NCBI GenBank assembly: GCA_030280995.1
Contig: JASXTE010000007.1
Coordinates: 18,763,501 to 18,827,500 of the forward strand
Direction: 5' to 3'
DNA from: Hemileia vastatrix
Lineage: Eukaryota; Basidiomycota; Pucciniomycetes; Pucciniales; Zaghouaniaceae
DNA length: 64,000 nucleotides
A program made the position numbers and the translations under genes. Below, one piece after another: positions 12,209 to 22,539 of the stretch; the stretch's first letter is position 1, and each line of letters starts with the position of its first letter. Under the pieces are notes generated by a model that was given only the letters and a program-made list of their open reading frames with translations, was not told where the DNA came from and made no database searches.

Positions 12209-13277
12209 TGTCATCCAGTAACACTACCAAATTTGTTTGTTATGCCACTCAGCGTAACATTTGTGTAACAGTTGTGTAAAAAATACATAACAATTATTAT
12301 TTATTGATAGGGGAAATAAAGATTGTCATGTATTTATTATGCAACCGTTGCACAGCTTTTACGCATTTGTTACACCTTGTGGCTTAAAAAATGGTGTTGG
12401 TAGTGTAACTTATTGAACATAGTTAAACTGGTCTGATTAAAATGATTACTAAAATTTTAAATTACTTAATTATTAAAATATTAAAATATTAATATCAATA
12501 TTTCTTTAAGTATTATATTGTGTGCAGTTAATATTAACTTTATTACAATGAAAGCTATAGTTCTTAGAGTTTTTTTTAATTACACAAATATTTTTATTTT
12601 AATTCATTTTAATTTCATTTCATTTTTATAAAAAACTAATTAAATCAATAAAAACATAAAAATTAATTAAATAAACCTACAGAAAAGTTGTAGATCTAAG
12701 TCCATGTAATTACTGGGACTCAGACCTTGCTTGAAGTCAGCTAGAGGGGGGTTAGGGAGAGAAAGGAAAGAGTTTTGGTATTTCCTTGGAGTTTTAAGTG
12801 ATAATATAATGGTGTTTTTTATAAAACTTGAACTTAAAATATCTTATTTTTATTAAACTCATATTATTTTATTAAACTTAATTTAATCTTTCAATTTATT
12901 TTTTAATTTCAGTCTTAAATTAATTTTATATTAAAACTTAAATTTACTTATCAATAATTTTGTTGACTTCAACAAAATTCACATTGGATTAAATTTTTCT
13001 AAAAAAGGTGTTTCTTTTTTGTTTTTTTAGGATGACTTCTTACTCATTCAAATTTATTAAATTATTTACAAGAAGCTTACATCAATAATACAAATAATTT
13101 ATTTATAATTAAATCCTTTATTTGAAATTATAACTGTTTACTGTGAAGAAATAAGAGACATATTATATTATGAAATTACTACCCTAATATTCTAAATCAA
13201 ACCATTCTACTTCATCATCATTTTATTATCCTTGAACCTATTTTAATTGATATACTCACCAACTTTACAAGCCAAAG
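12209..13277 (+). repeat. Element F 3' LTR (with MITE inside)
   Basis: It starts TGTCATCCAGTAAC and repeats 3325-4206 in direct orientation, with many substitutions. Removing the MITE (184 bp) and one 3-bp TSD leaves about 882 bp. The right end (CCAAAG against CCTACA) is eroded. The strong divergence from the 5' LTR marks F as the oldest datable retroelement in the window. Confidence 0.85.
12222..12405. mobile_element. 184-bp CACTA-like foldback MITE
   Basis: Termini are CACTACCAA and TTGGTAGTG. The inverted similarity continues inward (GCCAC..GTAACA on both arms) so nearly the whole element can fold back. Flanks are TAA (12219-12221 and 12406-12408). The other LTR has a single TAA at the same place (3335-3337), which proves the insertion and its ends. 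CACTA superfamily elements start CACTA and make 3-bp duplications; the autonomous partner is not in the window. Confidence 0.8.
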
Positions 13278-13654
13278 ATTTACCATGCTAATTTACAATA
13301 CAAAATTTAAACATTATAGTCAAGTGAAAAAATACAAATTAATGATTTATTGATACTTTGTTAGTAATAGGGGGTGTCAGTTCTGGCAAATCCGCACTTA
13401 CAAATCCACACTTAAATAAGTGCGGATTTCCAAAACACACTAGCCCCAATAATGGTGGATTTCAAAATGAAATAAGTCACTTATTTCACTCAAATCCGCA
13501 CTTTCTCAACCAAAAGTGCTGATTTCACCATCAAGTCCCATTTCACTGATTTGTCAGCCTGATCCAATTCATACGCAGCACTCCGCAGCATAACACTTCA
13601 TAACTCAAAACATCGTACATCACTTACATCTTCATATCATACCATATAAGAGTT

Positions 13655-14280
13655 ATGTCTTCCTCACTTTCAAATTGTGATAAATTACAGAAAGCAATGA
13701 CTTTCATGGCTCTTGAACTGCTCTTGGACTCTGATTGCAATTCTAATTCTGATCTAGAAGAAGATTTTGTCTTTTTATCAAAAATGGCCACGAAACGTTA
13801 CCTTCTTCCCAGAAAGCCTCAAATACACCATCCAAACACTTCTTAAACTATCTACACCCAGTTTTAGACAGCTGTTCAGGACTTCTCAGAAATGTTTCCT
13901 TAAATTGCTTGAGCTTATTCAGGATCATTCCATATTTCACAATAATTCTCAAAAAGAACAAAAACATCCTTAAATTCAATTGGCCATCACACTATGTCAT
14001 TTGGGTTTAAATTGTAATGGAGCTGCTTTGAAATGTTTAGAAAATGTCTTTGATTTAGGGTATGGTTCAGTTAACACTTATACCAAACGATGTATCACTG
14101 CCATCAACTCCTTGTAATCTCAAATTCTCACCTGGCCAACAAAAGAAGAGCGACTTGAATCATCTCATGTTATGCAAGCAGAGGGCTTCCCAGGATGTAT
14201 TGGTTTTGTTGATGGTACTGCTATTCCTTTGAGCCAGAAACCTGCTCAAGGTGGAAACAATTACTTTCACATTCTCATCA
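13655..14280 (+). pseudogene. PIF/Harbinger-like transposase fragment, copy H1
   Basis: Starting at the ATG in GTTATGTCT, the protein opens MSSSLSNCDKLQKAMTFMAL. A 17-bp deletion relative to H2 near 13824 shifts the frame. Downstream, IQLAITLCHLGLNCNGAALK is the helical region before the DDE core, and GFPGCIGFVDGTAIPLSQKP contains the first catalytic Asp (VDGT). After NNYFHILI the sequence turns into repeats, so the second and third acidic residues of the DDE triad are absent. Further stops lie at 13973 and 14116. It is non-functional. Confidence 0.75.
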
Positions 14281-14475
14281 AAAATTTTCACTAAAATATT
14301 TACAAGTCAAAAAAATTCCATATCTGTTTTAAAAAATTTGCAATACTCTCCCCTGCATTTTATTGAAGCAAGGGGTGGATATCACCAAAATTTTTCTAAG
14401 TCATCAATTTCACATGTCAGATTTGAAAATTTGGCAATACCCCCCCCTGCATTTTATTGAAGTAAGTGGTGGAAG
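14281..14475. repeat. Minisatellite-like repeats between transposase and TET-like gene (H1)
   Basis: About two units of 85-95 bp contain TGCATTTTATTGAAG, then GTGG, TCACCAAAATTTTTC and AAATTTGGCAATA. The same unit occurs in H2 (17936-18122) and as a longer array in H3 (22985-23430). In H1 and H2 it directly follows the cut end of the transposase. Confidence 0.65.
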
Positions 14476-15420
14476 TCATCTAAATTTAATATAATTACAT
14501 AAATTATTAAGTAAATATCTAATATATATTAATTTCCCTAGTTTAAAGTAATGACAATCCCTCAAGCCAAAATGCAGATCAAATCTAGAAACAAAAGTTT
14601 GGGACTTTCCACAGGTATAGGCTAGAGGAACCCCATGAAACAAATAAATGTTATCATGATTACCATTTATACAACACAAGGTCGTTGGCCCATTACTTTA
14701 GTTGAGGAAATTGATACATAAAAAATATTTATTAAAAATTTACGAAAAAATATAAAATTTTCAATGACAACTCTAATCCCCATACTTTTTGGATCTAAAT
14801 AAAGTTTTTTTAAATCAATTAACTTTACCTTCTTTCATTATTTTATTGATTCTTTGAATCAACTTATGACTGATTTGAAATGAGCAACCAAAATTTTTTA
14901 AATCTTGACAGGATTCCAAACCAGGAGGAGCTTTGGTCATTTGATGATTATCCTTAGAAGAATTCCAAATAGTTTCAATTATACCATTTCCCAAACCAAA
15001 ATCAATGATGCACCAGTGGTCTGGAAAATATAAACCATGTCATTTGATTTTAGCTGGAGATGGTATTGGTTGGCCAGTAATCAGTTTGATATATGAGAAT
15101 ATACCAAAAGTAAGAAAATTGGTGTCCTTGGTATCGGTGTGAATTTTATTGTGAAATCCAGAATGAGTGATAATAACATTAGAAAATAAAAGATATTCGT
15201 GGCTTATATCTTCCCATTTGGAGTCACACCAATATGGTATTCCAACTTTGGTTGCAAGTTCATGATTTTTTTCAAATGCTTTATTACAGTGCTTTTTGAG
15301 TCGAAGAGCAAGAAAAGAGTTGAAGGAAGGTAGAGTGTCCCATAAGCAAAAATCTTCATCTTTTTGAGCTTTAGTGATATTCTTGAGCAACAAATACATG
15401 CCTATATAATTGAAATGCCT
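14476..15420 (-). pseudogene. TET/JBP-like 2OG-Fe(II) dioxygenase, copy H1
   Basis: The minus-strand frame from 15399 runs to a TGA just after PIPSPAKIK, then continues in the same style (HGLYFPDHWCIIDFGLGNGI, ETIWNSSKDNHQTTKAPPGL, NFGCSF). This order resembles the TET-like 2OG-Fe(II) oxygenase domain that is expanded in rust and other basidiomycete genomes. GFHNKIHTDTKD contains a candidate iron-binding H-x-D; NHQTT is a candidate distal His. TET/JBP enzymes oxidise 5-methylcytosine or thymine in DNA; whether this family does so is not known from the sequence. A GTAAAG donor follows the last conserved block, and a downstream conserved piece (CCINGNHDNIYLFHGVPLAY, 14679-14476) may be a 3' exon. 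The TGA makes the copy probably inactive. Confidence 0.6.
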
Positions 15421-16960
15421 AGATAATAATCATATAAGAGTTTCAGAATCCTTATCCTCTAAATATGCAATATAAAAATGTGAAATAAGACAAGTAAAAT
15501 TTGGAAAAAAGGCTCAACTTCAAAGGTCAAAATATCAGCATCCACTGAACCTAATTCAAACCTGTTTGAGGGAAATGAAAGATATGCTTTAGTAGAATCT
15601 TCAGTTAAAGGACATGTGATTTATATGAACCTAACCTTAATTTGTTACATAAAAAATGAAATAAAAATTTAAATTGGGAAAAAAAGGCTCAACTTTAACG
15701 GTCAATATCTCAGCAACCACTGAATCAAATTCAAATCTGTTTGTGGGAAATGAAAGGTAGCCTTCAGGAGAATCTTCAGTAAAAATAACATTAGATTTGA
15801 ATAAACCTAACCCTAATTCCGAGTCTGATTTTCAAAATTTTACAAAAACTTGAAAAGTGTTAATGAAGATGAGATCAAAAGGAGTTTTATAAGTTCACTG
15901 TTATCCAGATAAGAGTCATACATATATTTAAGTATGAAATTTTCATAAAAGGAATGAGATATCATATAGGCATGAAAAAAAGGAGATGAAACTTACCTTG
16001 ATTGAAAAGTAGGAAAAATAGAGTGAGAAAGATTGATGTTGGAATTGTGGGGAAATTGAATATGGAGTAAGTGAAATGCATAAAGAATGTGCAATGTATG
16101 TGTTTCAATGAAATGGAGCCAAAAAAAAAGTGAAATAAGAGAAAGGGGGGATAATGACCATGCCAAGGAAGGATGAAGAGTAGGGTGATGGAGCTAAAAA
16201 AGAAAGTAAAGAGGGAGAGAAAAAAAAGGTTAATTATACCATTGAAATCCAAAATAACCACTTACAAAAAAAATTTAGATAATAAAAATAAATTAAACAG
16301 AAAAAAACAAAATAAATTATAATAGTAATCAAAAAATCAAAAAAAAGAATAAAGTGACTTACCTGGAGAGATGAGATGACAATATGAATGAAACCAAATT
16401 TTTTGAGGGATGTTGGAGGAGAATAGGAAACGGATATGAGGGATGAATGAAAAAAAAAATCACTGACAAAATATGTGATTTCAGAAAATATGCAATTTCA
16501 TGTTGAGCTGGTGAAAGAAAACCAATGAGCCATCCAAAAAAAAAAATTTCAGCGTAAATTCCAAAAAAAAATGAATACACAACAAACCAAAATACCAACC
16601 CAAGTGAATGAAGTACACAAAGAGGACATTTGGAGAGTACAAAATGGTATGGGAAAGAAAGCGATGATGTGTCCAACATGTGGTTTTGAAAAAAAAATCA
16701 CGAAAAAAGTGCTGATTTGAGGTCAGAACTGACTCCCACAGAAAAAAGATTAAGAAGTAGAAGAAATAAGTAAAAAAGAATGTAAACATACCTGGCCAAA
16801 ATATTGAAAATGTCAGTAAGGGGTGTGTGCCGAGGATTGATGGGTAGGTAGCAAGGAAGGTCAGTGTGTCACATGTGACAGGGATGGGGTAAGAAAGGAA
16901 GGGATGTTTTGTGGCCAAAATGTGGTTGTGAAAAAAACGGGAAAAAAGTGCTGATTTGAG
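15421..16960 (-). other. Upstream/intronic part of the H1 TET-like gene
   Basis: No conserved domain was recognised. On the minus strand, splice-donor-like CAGGTAAG sites occur near 16360 and 16795, separated by T-rich stretches, as expected for 5' exons and introns of the TET-like gene. Several open frames here are hydrophobic translations of polypyrimidine tracts and are not called as genes. H1 carries about 245 bp here that H2 lacks, bounded by repeated copies of GTGCTGATTTGAGGTCA. Confidence 0.45.
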
Positions 16961-17282
16961 GTCATAACTGACACTCTTTTTTGAAATAAGTGACTTTTTT
17001 GCAAAATTTAAGTGCTGATTTGGTTTGAAATCTGCACTTAAGTTAAGTGCGGATTTGCCAGAACTGACACCCCCTAATACTGGTGTATTTCAAAATGAAA
17101 TAAGTCACTTATTTCACTCAAATCCGCACTTTCTCAACCAAAAGTGCTGATTTCACCATCAAGTCCCATTTCACTGATTTTTCAGCATCATCCCATTCAT
17201 ACGCAGCACTCTGCAGCATAACACTTCATAACTCAAAACATCGTACATCACTTACATCTTCATATCATATCATATAAGAGTT

Positions 17283-17935
17283 ATGCCTCCCTCACTTTCA
17301 AATCGTGATAAATTACATAAAGCAATGACTTTCATGGCTCTTGAACTGCTCTTGGACTCTGATTCCGATTCTGATTCTGATCTAGAAAATAATTTTGTCT
17401 TTTTATCAAAAATGGCCACGAAACGTTACCTTCTTCCCAGAAAGCCTCAAGTACATCATACCCCCAAGTGCACCATCCAAACACTTCTTAAACTATCTAC
17501 ACCCAGTTTTAGACAGCTGTTCAGGACTTCTCAGGAATGTTTCCTTAAATTGCTTGAGCTTACTCAGGATCATCCCATATTTCACAATAATTCTCAAAAA
17601 GAACAACAACATCCTTCAATTCAATTGGCCATCACACTATGTCATTTGGGTTTAAATTGTAATGGAGCTGCTTTGAAATGTTTAGAAAATGTCTTTGATT
17701 TAGGGTATGGTTCAGTTAACACTTATACCAAAAAATGTATCACTGCCATCAACTCCTTGTAATCTCAACTTCTCACCTGTCCAACAAACGAAGAGCGACT
17801 TGAATCATCTCAGGTTATGCAAGCAGAGGGCTTCCCAGGATGTATTGGTTTTGTTGATGGTACTGCTATTCCTTTGAGCCAGAAACCTGCTCAAGGTGGA
17901 AACAATTACTTTCACATTCTCGTCAAAAATTTTCA
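17283..17935 (+). pseudogene. PIF/Harbinger-like transposase fragment, copy H2
   Basis: The frame is open from the ATG at 17283 to 18011 except for one TAA at 17760-17762 (after ITAINSL). H1 carries the same TAA, so the damage predates the duplication. It shows an acidic N-terminus (SDSDSDSDLE), KATFMALELL-like helix, QLAITLCHLGLNCNGAALKC and IGFVDGTAIPLSQKPAQGG with the first catalytic Asp. As in H1 the protein then runs into repeats, and the remaining DDE residues are missing. Family transposases are usually 350-450 residues; about 215 are left. Confidence 0.75.
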
Positions 17936-18122
17936 CCAAAATATTTACAAGTCAAAAAAATTCTATATCTGTTTAAAAAAATTGGCAATACTCTCCCCTG
18001 CATTTTATTGAAGCAAGGGGTGGATATCACCAAAATTTTTCTAAGTCATCAATTTCACATGTCAGATTTGAAAATTTGGCAATACCCCCCCCCCTGCATT
18101 TTATTGAAGTAAGTGGTGAAAG
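17936..18122. repeat. Minisatellite-like repeats (H2)
   Basis: Same units as in H1, including a C8-9 run before TGCATTTTATTGAAG. Confidence 0.6.
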
Positions 18123-19045
18123 TCATCTAAATTTAATATAATTACATAAATTATTAAATAAATATCTAATATATATTAATTTCCCTAGTTTAAAGTAATG
18201 ACAATCCCTCAAGCCAAAATGGAGACCAAGTCTAGAAACAAAAGTTTGGGACTTTCCACAGGTATAGGCTAGAGGAACCCCATGAAACAAATAAATGTTA
18301 TCATGATTACCATTTATACAACACAAGGTCGTGGGCCAATTACTTTAGTTGAGGAAATTGATACATAAAAAATATTTATTAAAAATTTACGAAAAAATAT
18401 AAAATTTTCAATGACAACTCTAATCCCCATACTTTTTGGATCTAAATAAAGTTTTTTTAAATAGATTAACTTTACCTTCTTTCATTACCTTATTGATTCT
18501 TTGAATCAACTTATGACTAATTTTAAATGAGCAACCAAAATGTGTTAAATCTTGACAGGATTCCAAACCAGGAGGAGCTTTGGTCGTTTGATGATTATCC
18601 TTAGAAGAATTCCAAATAGTTTCGATGATACCATTTCCCAAACCAAAATCAATGATGCACCGGTGGTCTGTAAAATATAAACCATGTCATTTGATTTTAG
18701 CTGGAGATGGTATTGGTTGGCCAGTAATCAGTTTGATATATGAGAATATACCAAAAGTAAGAAAATTGGTGTCCTTGGTATTGGTGTGAATTTTATTGTG
18801 AAATCCAGAATGAGTGATAATAACATTAGAAAATAAAAGATATTTGTGACTGATATCTTCCCATTCCAAGTCACACCAATTTGGTATTCCAAATTTGGTT
18901 GCAAGTTCATGATTTTTTTCAAATGCTTTATTACAGTGCTTTTTGAGTCAAAGAGCAAGAAAAGAGTTAAAGGAAGGTAGAGTGTCCCATAAGCAAAAAT
19001 CTTCATCTTTTTAAGCTTTAGTGATATTCTTGAGCAACGAATATA
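18123..19045 (-). pseudogene. TET/JBP-like 2OG-Fe(II) dioxygenase, copy H2
   Basis: Same organisation as H1 (blocks at 18869-18687, 18641-18420 and 18326-18123) and the same TGA after SPAKIK. In this copy the candidate iron site reads H-T-N instead of H-T-D (ATTCACACCAATACC on the minus strand), a single C-to-T/G-to-A change that would remove the metal-binding Asp. A further stop (minus-strand TAA) appears at 19012-19014, where H1 has GCTCAAAAAG. Inactive by inference. Confidence 0.6.
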
Positions 19046-20440
19046 TGCCTATATAATTGAAATGCCTAGATAATAATCATATAAGAGTTTCGGAATCCTT
19101 ATCCTCTAAATATGCAATATAAAAATGTGAAATAAGACAAGTAAAATTTGGAAAAAAGGCTCAACTTCAAAGGTCAAAATCTCAGCAACCACTGAACATA
19201 ATTCAAACCTGTTTGAGGGAAATGAAAGATATGCTTTAGTAGAATCTTCAGCTAAAGGACATGTGATTTAAATAAACCTAACCCTAATTTGTTACATAAA
19301 AAAATGAAATAAAAATTTAAATTGGGAAAAAAAGGCTCAACTTTAACGGTCAATATCTCAGCAACCACTGAATCAAATTCAAATCTGTTTGTGGGAAAGG
19401 AAAGGTAGCCTTCAGGAGAATTTTCAGTAAAAAGAACATTAGATTTGAATAAACCTAACCCTAATTCCGAGTCTGATTTTCAAAATTTTACAAAAACTTG
19501 AAAAGTGGTAATGAAGATGAGATCAAAAGGAGTTTTATAAGTTCACTGTTATCCAGATAAGAGTCATACATATATTTAAGTATGAAATTTTCATAAAAGG
19601 AATGAGATATCATATAGGCATGAAAAAAAGGAGATGAAACTTACCTTGATTGAAAAGTAGGAAAAATAGAGTGAGAAAGATTGATGTTGGAATTGTGGGG
19701 AAATTGAATATGGAGTAAGTGAAATGCATAAAGAATTTACAATGTATGTGTTTCAATGAAATGGAGCCAAAAAAAAGTGAAATAAGGGAAAGGGAGGATA
19801 ATGACCATGCCAAGGAGGGATGAAGAGTAGGGTGATGGAGCTAAAAAAGAAAGTAAAGAGGGAGAGAAAAAAAAGGTTAATTATACCATTGAAATCCAAA
19901 ATAACCACTTACAAAAAAACTTTAGATAAAAAAAAAAATAAACAGAAAAAAACAAAAAAAATTATAATTAGTAATCAAAAAATCAAAAAAAAAGAATAAA
20001 GTGACTTACCTGGAGAGATGAGATGACAAAATGAATGAAACCAAATTTTTTGAGGGATGTTGGAGGAGAATAGGAAAAGGATATGAGGGATGAATGAAAA
20101 AAAAAATCACTGACAAAATATGTGATTTCATGTTGAGCTGGTGAAAGAAAACCAATGAGCCATCCAAAAAAAAAAAATTTCACCGTAAATTCCAAAAAAA
20201 ATGAATATGCAACAAACCAAATTACCAACGCAAGTGAATGAAGTACACAAAGAGGACATTTGGAGAGTACAAAATGGTATGGGAAAGAAAGGGATGATGT
20301 GGCCAACATGTGGTTTTGAAAAAGAAATCACGAAAAAAGTGCTGATTTGAGGTCAGAACTGACACCCATTTTTGAAATAAGTGACTTTTTTGAAAAATTT
20401 AAGTGCTGATTTGTAAGTGCTGATTTGGTTTGAAATCCGC
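19046..20440 (-). other. Upstream/intronic part of the H2 TET-like gene
   Basis: Counterpart of 15421-16960 with a 245-bp deletion. Minus-strand donor CAGGTAAG near 20010. No domain recognised. Ends in clustered subterminal repeats AAGTGCTGATTT and AAGTGCGGATTT. Confidence 0.4.
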
Positions 20441-20484
20441 ACTTAAGTTAAGTGCGGATTTGCCTGAACTGACACCCCCTAATA

Positions 20485-20933
20485 TGATTTTTACACCAAT
20501 ATTCAAAAAATAAATATTTAATTTACTAGAAAATATGAAAATAAAAATAATTTAGTTTTTATTGAACAATAAGAATTCATGCATCTTCTTAGATATCTTC
20601 CTTATTAAGAATCAATACTTAAATAAGTTACTTTTTATAAAAATTCATTTTTATGGAATAGTTTTTAAATTTTCATTTAATATCAAAAGAAAAAGTTAAT
20701 GCTGTAAGTAGAAATTATCTTAAAGTTCAAATCTTAGAAAAATTTTTTTTTTCAAAATTTTAAACTATCTAAATTCATGACTTAAGTTTTCAATAAAATT
20801 TGAAGTAAAAATATAAGAAAAAAAATTTTCATAATCAGAAGAAGCTAAATAATATTTAATAAATACAAAAAGTTATATCCCTCTAGTTTAGTTTAAACAC
20901 AAAAAGAAATATTTGTCACTTTCATGTATATTA
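20485..20933. other. AT-rich spacer between H2 and H3
   Basis: Low-complexity AT-rich sequence; nothing recognised. Confidence 0.5.
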
Positions 20934-21016
20934 GGGGGTATCAAAGTTGAGGGATCCACAATTAGGGATCAGAAATTTTTTTTCCTGGGATCAGACATTA
21001 TTAATTGTAGAAGATT

Positions 21017-21048
21017 CTTATCCACTAGCCCCAGGGCTAGTGGATAAG
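21017..21048. repeat. Perfect 15-bp palindrome in the H3 subterminal region
   Basis: CTTATCCACTAGCCC and its exact reverse complement are separated by two bases. H1 has CACTAGCCCC at the equivalent subterminal position. Subterminal hairpins are a common site class for transposase binding. Confidence 0.75.
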
Positions 21049-21639
21049 GAATCCACAATAATGCATTATCCCGCCTCTTATACCCCAATTTCTTTTCCTT
21101 ATTCCTGATCCCAAACTCATCACATCCATGATAGAATTTTAAGAAAGTCACATGACTTATAATTCCTGATGCCATCCTGAAATCTTTCCTCACTCTATTC
21201 TGCTTAATTTTGGTGGAAAACACTTAAATTTTTTTTCTATCTACACACCCCAACTGCACATTTGGTGTTGAACTCCCACATCCCTCATCAAATATGCCTT
21301 CCAACAACAACTTCAACATGAAATCACATATTTTCTGAAATCCCATATTTTTCAGTGTCTCTTTTTTTCATTCATCACTCATATCCTTTTCCTCCTCTCC
21401 TCAAAAATACCTATAATATTTTGGTTGAATTTTTTTTAACTCATCTCACCAGGTAAGTAATTTTTTTCATTTTTTTTATTTTTTCTTTTCTAATCATGAT
21501 TTTTTTTTGCTTTGTTTTGTATTTTCTTTGTTTTTGTTTTTTTATGTTTTTGTTTTTGTTTTTTTTTGTAAGTGCTTCATTTATTTTTTTTCAAGGTTAA
21601 ACTAATTTTTTTTTCTTTTTCTCTCCCTCTTTTTTCTCT

Positions 21640-22180
21640 TGTCCTGCTCTTTCCCCCTCCTTTCCCCCCTGATTCTCTTCCTCACCCCTCATTTCTTACC
21701 TTTCCTCACCTTTCCCCCTTTTTATCCCCTTTAGGAGTTCTTTTTCCTCCCTTTAGGCACCCCTTTCGCCCCATTTAGGCCCCCTATACCCCCCTTTACC
21801 CCCTTTACCCCCATTTAGGCCACCTCAACCCTCTCCCCCCCTCATCCCCTCCACTGCTTCCCCCCTCACCCTCTTCCCCATCACCTCCCCTCCACCTCCC
21901 TTTTCCTAACTAATGAATCACTTAGAATTCTTTATCTATTAAAAGGGGGATGGAGGGGGGGGAGGGGTGAGGGGTGAGGGGTGTGGGGGGGTGTTTTATG
22001 GGGGCTAAAGGGGGGGAAAGAGGTGCCTAAAGGAGGGAAAAGGCACCTCAAGGGGGGGAAATGGGGGAGGACCTGGTGAAAAATGGGGGTTAAGGGGTTT
22101 TGAGGAGATCAAGAAGGGGGAGGGGGGGTTTGAGGACACCAAAAAGAGGTAAATGGGGCAGACTAGGAGGGGTAATATGA
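21640..22180. repeat. C-rich arm followed by G-rich arm, giant imperfect hairpin
   Basis: 21640-21905 is extremely C-rich (runs such as CCCCCTTTACCCCC) and 21945-22180 extremely G-rich (runs of 4-8 G). Parts are complementary, for example TTTAGGCACCCCTTTC against GAAAGAGGTGCCTAAA. It lies between a donor-like GTAAG (21455) and an acceptor-like TTTTACAG (near 22240), so it may be an intron of the TET-like gene. G-quadruplex potential on the plus strand downstream is obvious. Confidence 0.7.
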
Positions 22181-22539
22181 GAGTTTTTAAAAGATAATTT
22201 TTATTATTTTTATTAACATTATTTTGTTTTTTTTTTACAGAATATTATAAAAAAATATTTTTAAAGCTCAAGTTGATTCAAAAATAAATTTGGTGTGTTT
22301 TTAACTTTGATTTTTTTTTCGGGAATAACTTTTCTGTAAAATTTTTTTTTTGGTTTAAATGTTTGATTATCATTTTTTTATCATTTTTTTTCAAGGACTT
22401 TAAGTGGTATATCCAACACCAAATACCTTTAAAATTCATTTTTTTGGAAAATAATTTTACTGATATTTGGTTTTATTTTTATTTTTATTTTTTGGTTACT
22501 CTTTTTTTTCAATTATTTTTTTTAAGGAAAGTTTTAGTA

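Larger units (their letters stand above)
3325..13277 (+). mobile_element. Element F: old chromodomain Ty3/gypsy LTR retrotransposon
   Basis: The element is bounded by LTRs of 882 bp and about 882 bp (after removing a MITE and its TSD). Flanking pentamers are ATTGA (3320-3324) and ATTTA (13278-13282), a probable TSD with one mismatch. Internal order is candidate PBS, gag, protease, RT, RNase H, integrase, chromodomain, polypurine tract, which is the Ty3/gypsy chromovirus order. All reading frames are interrupted by stops or frameshifts and the LTRs differ at many positions, so the copy is old and non-autonomous. It belongs to the same lineage as A and D (shared KWKWD motif, HPYKGK motif, PBS region and protein similarity). 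Confidence 0.9.
13370..17074. mobile_element. H1: PIF/Harbinger-like element with TET/JBP-like gene
   Basis: The left terminus GGGGGTGTCAGTTCTGGCAA is matched by the inverted right terminus (TTGCCAGAACTGACACCCCC, ending 17074). Both ends are bordered by TAATA (13365-13369 and 17075-17079). A truncated transposase is encoded rightwards and a TET/JBP-like gene leftwards, converging on a short repeat array. The canonical 3-bp TTA/TAA duplication of PIF/Harbinger is not cleanly reproduced, so the family call rests on the transposase. H2 follows directly in the same orientation. Confidence 0.75.
17080..20479. mobile_element. H2: second tandem copy of the Harbinger/TET element, left end missing
   Basis: H2 repeats H1 from H1 position about 13453 onwards, in the same orientation, at high similarity. 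The left terminal ~80 bp are absent: the sequence passes from the H1 right end (CACCCCCTAATAC) straight into TGGTGTATTTC. At the matching place H1 reads GCCCCAATAATGGTGGATTTC, so the joint lies in a short shared stretch. The right end (GAACTGACACCCCC) is intact and followed by TAATA. The pair looks like a tandem duplication rather than two insertions. Confidence 0.75.

Noticed and set aside
15962..16918. Overlapping minus-strand ORFs rich in Phe/Leu/Ser that look like membrane proteins
   Set aside because: They translate polypyrimidine tracts between splice-donor-like sites; composition is explained by base bias.
21770..21830. CCCCTTTA-like repeats resembling telomeric DNA
   Set aside because: Units are irregular and partly complementary to the following G-rich arm; no regular TTAGGG array is present.
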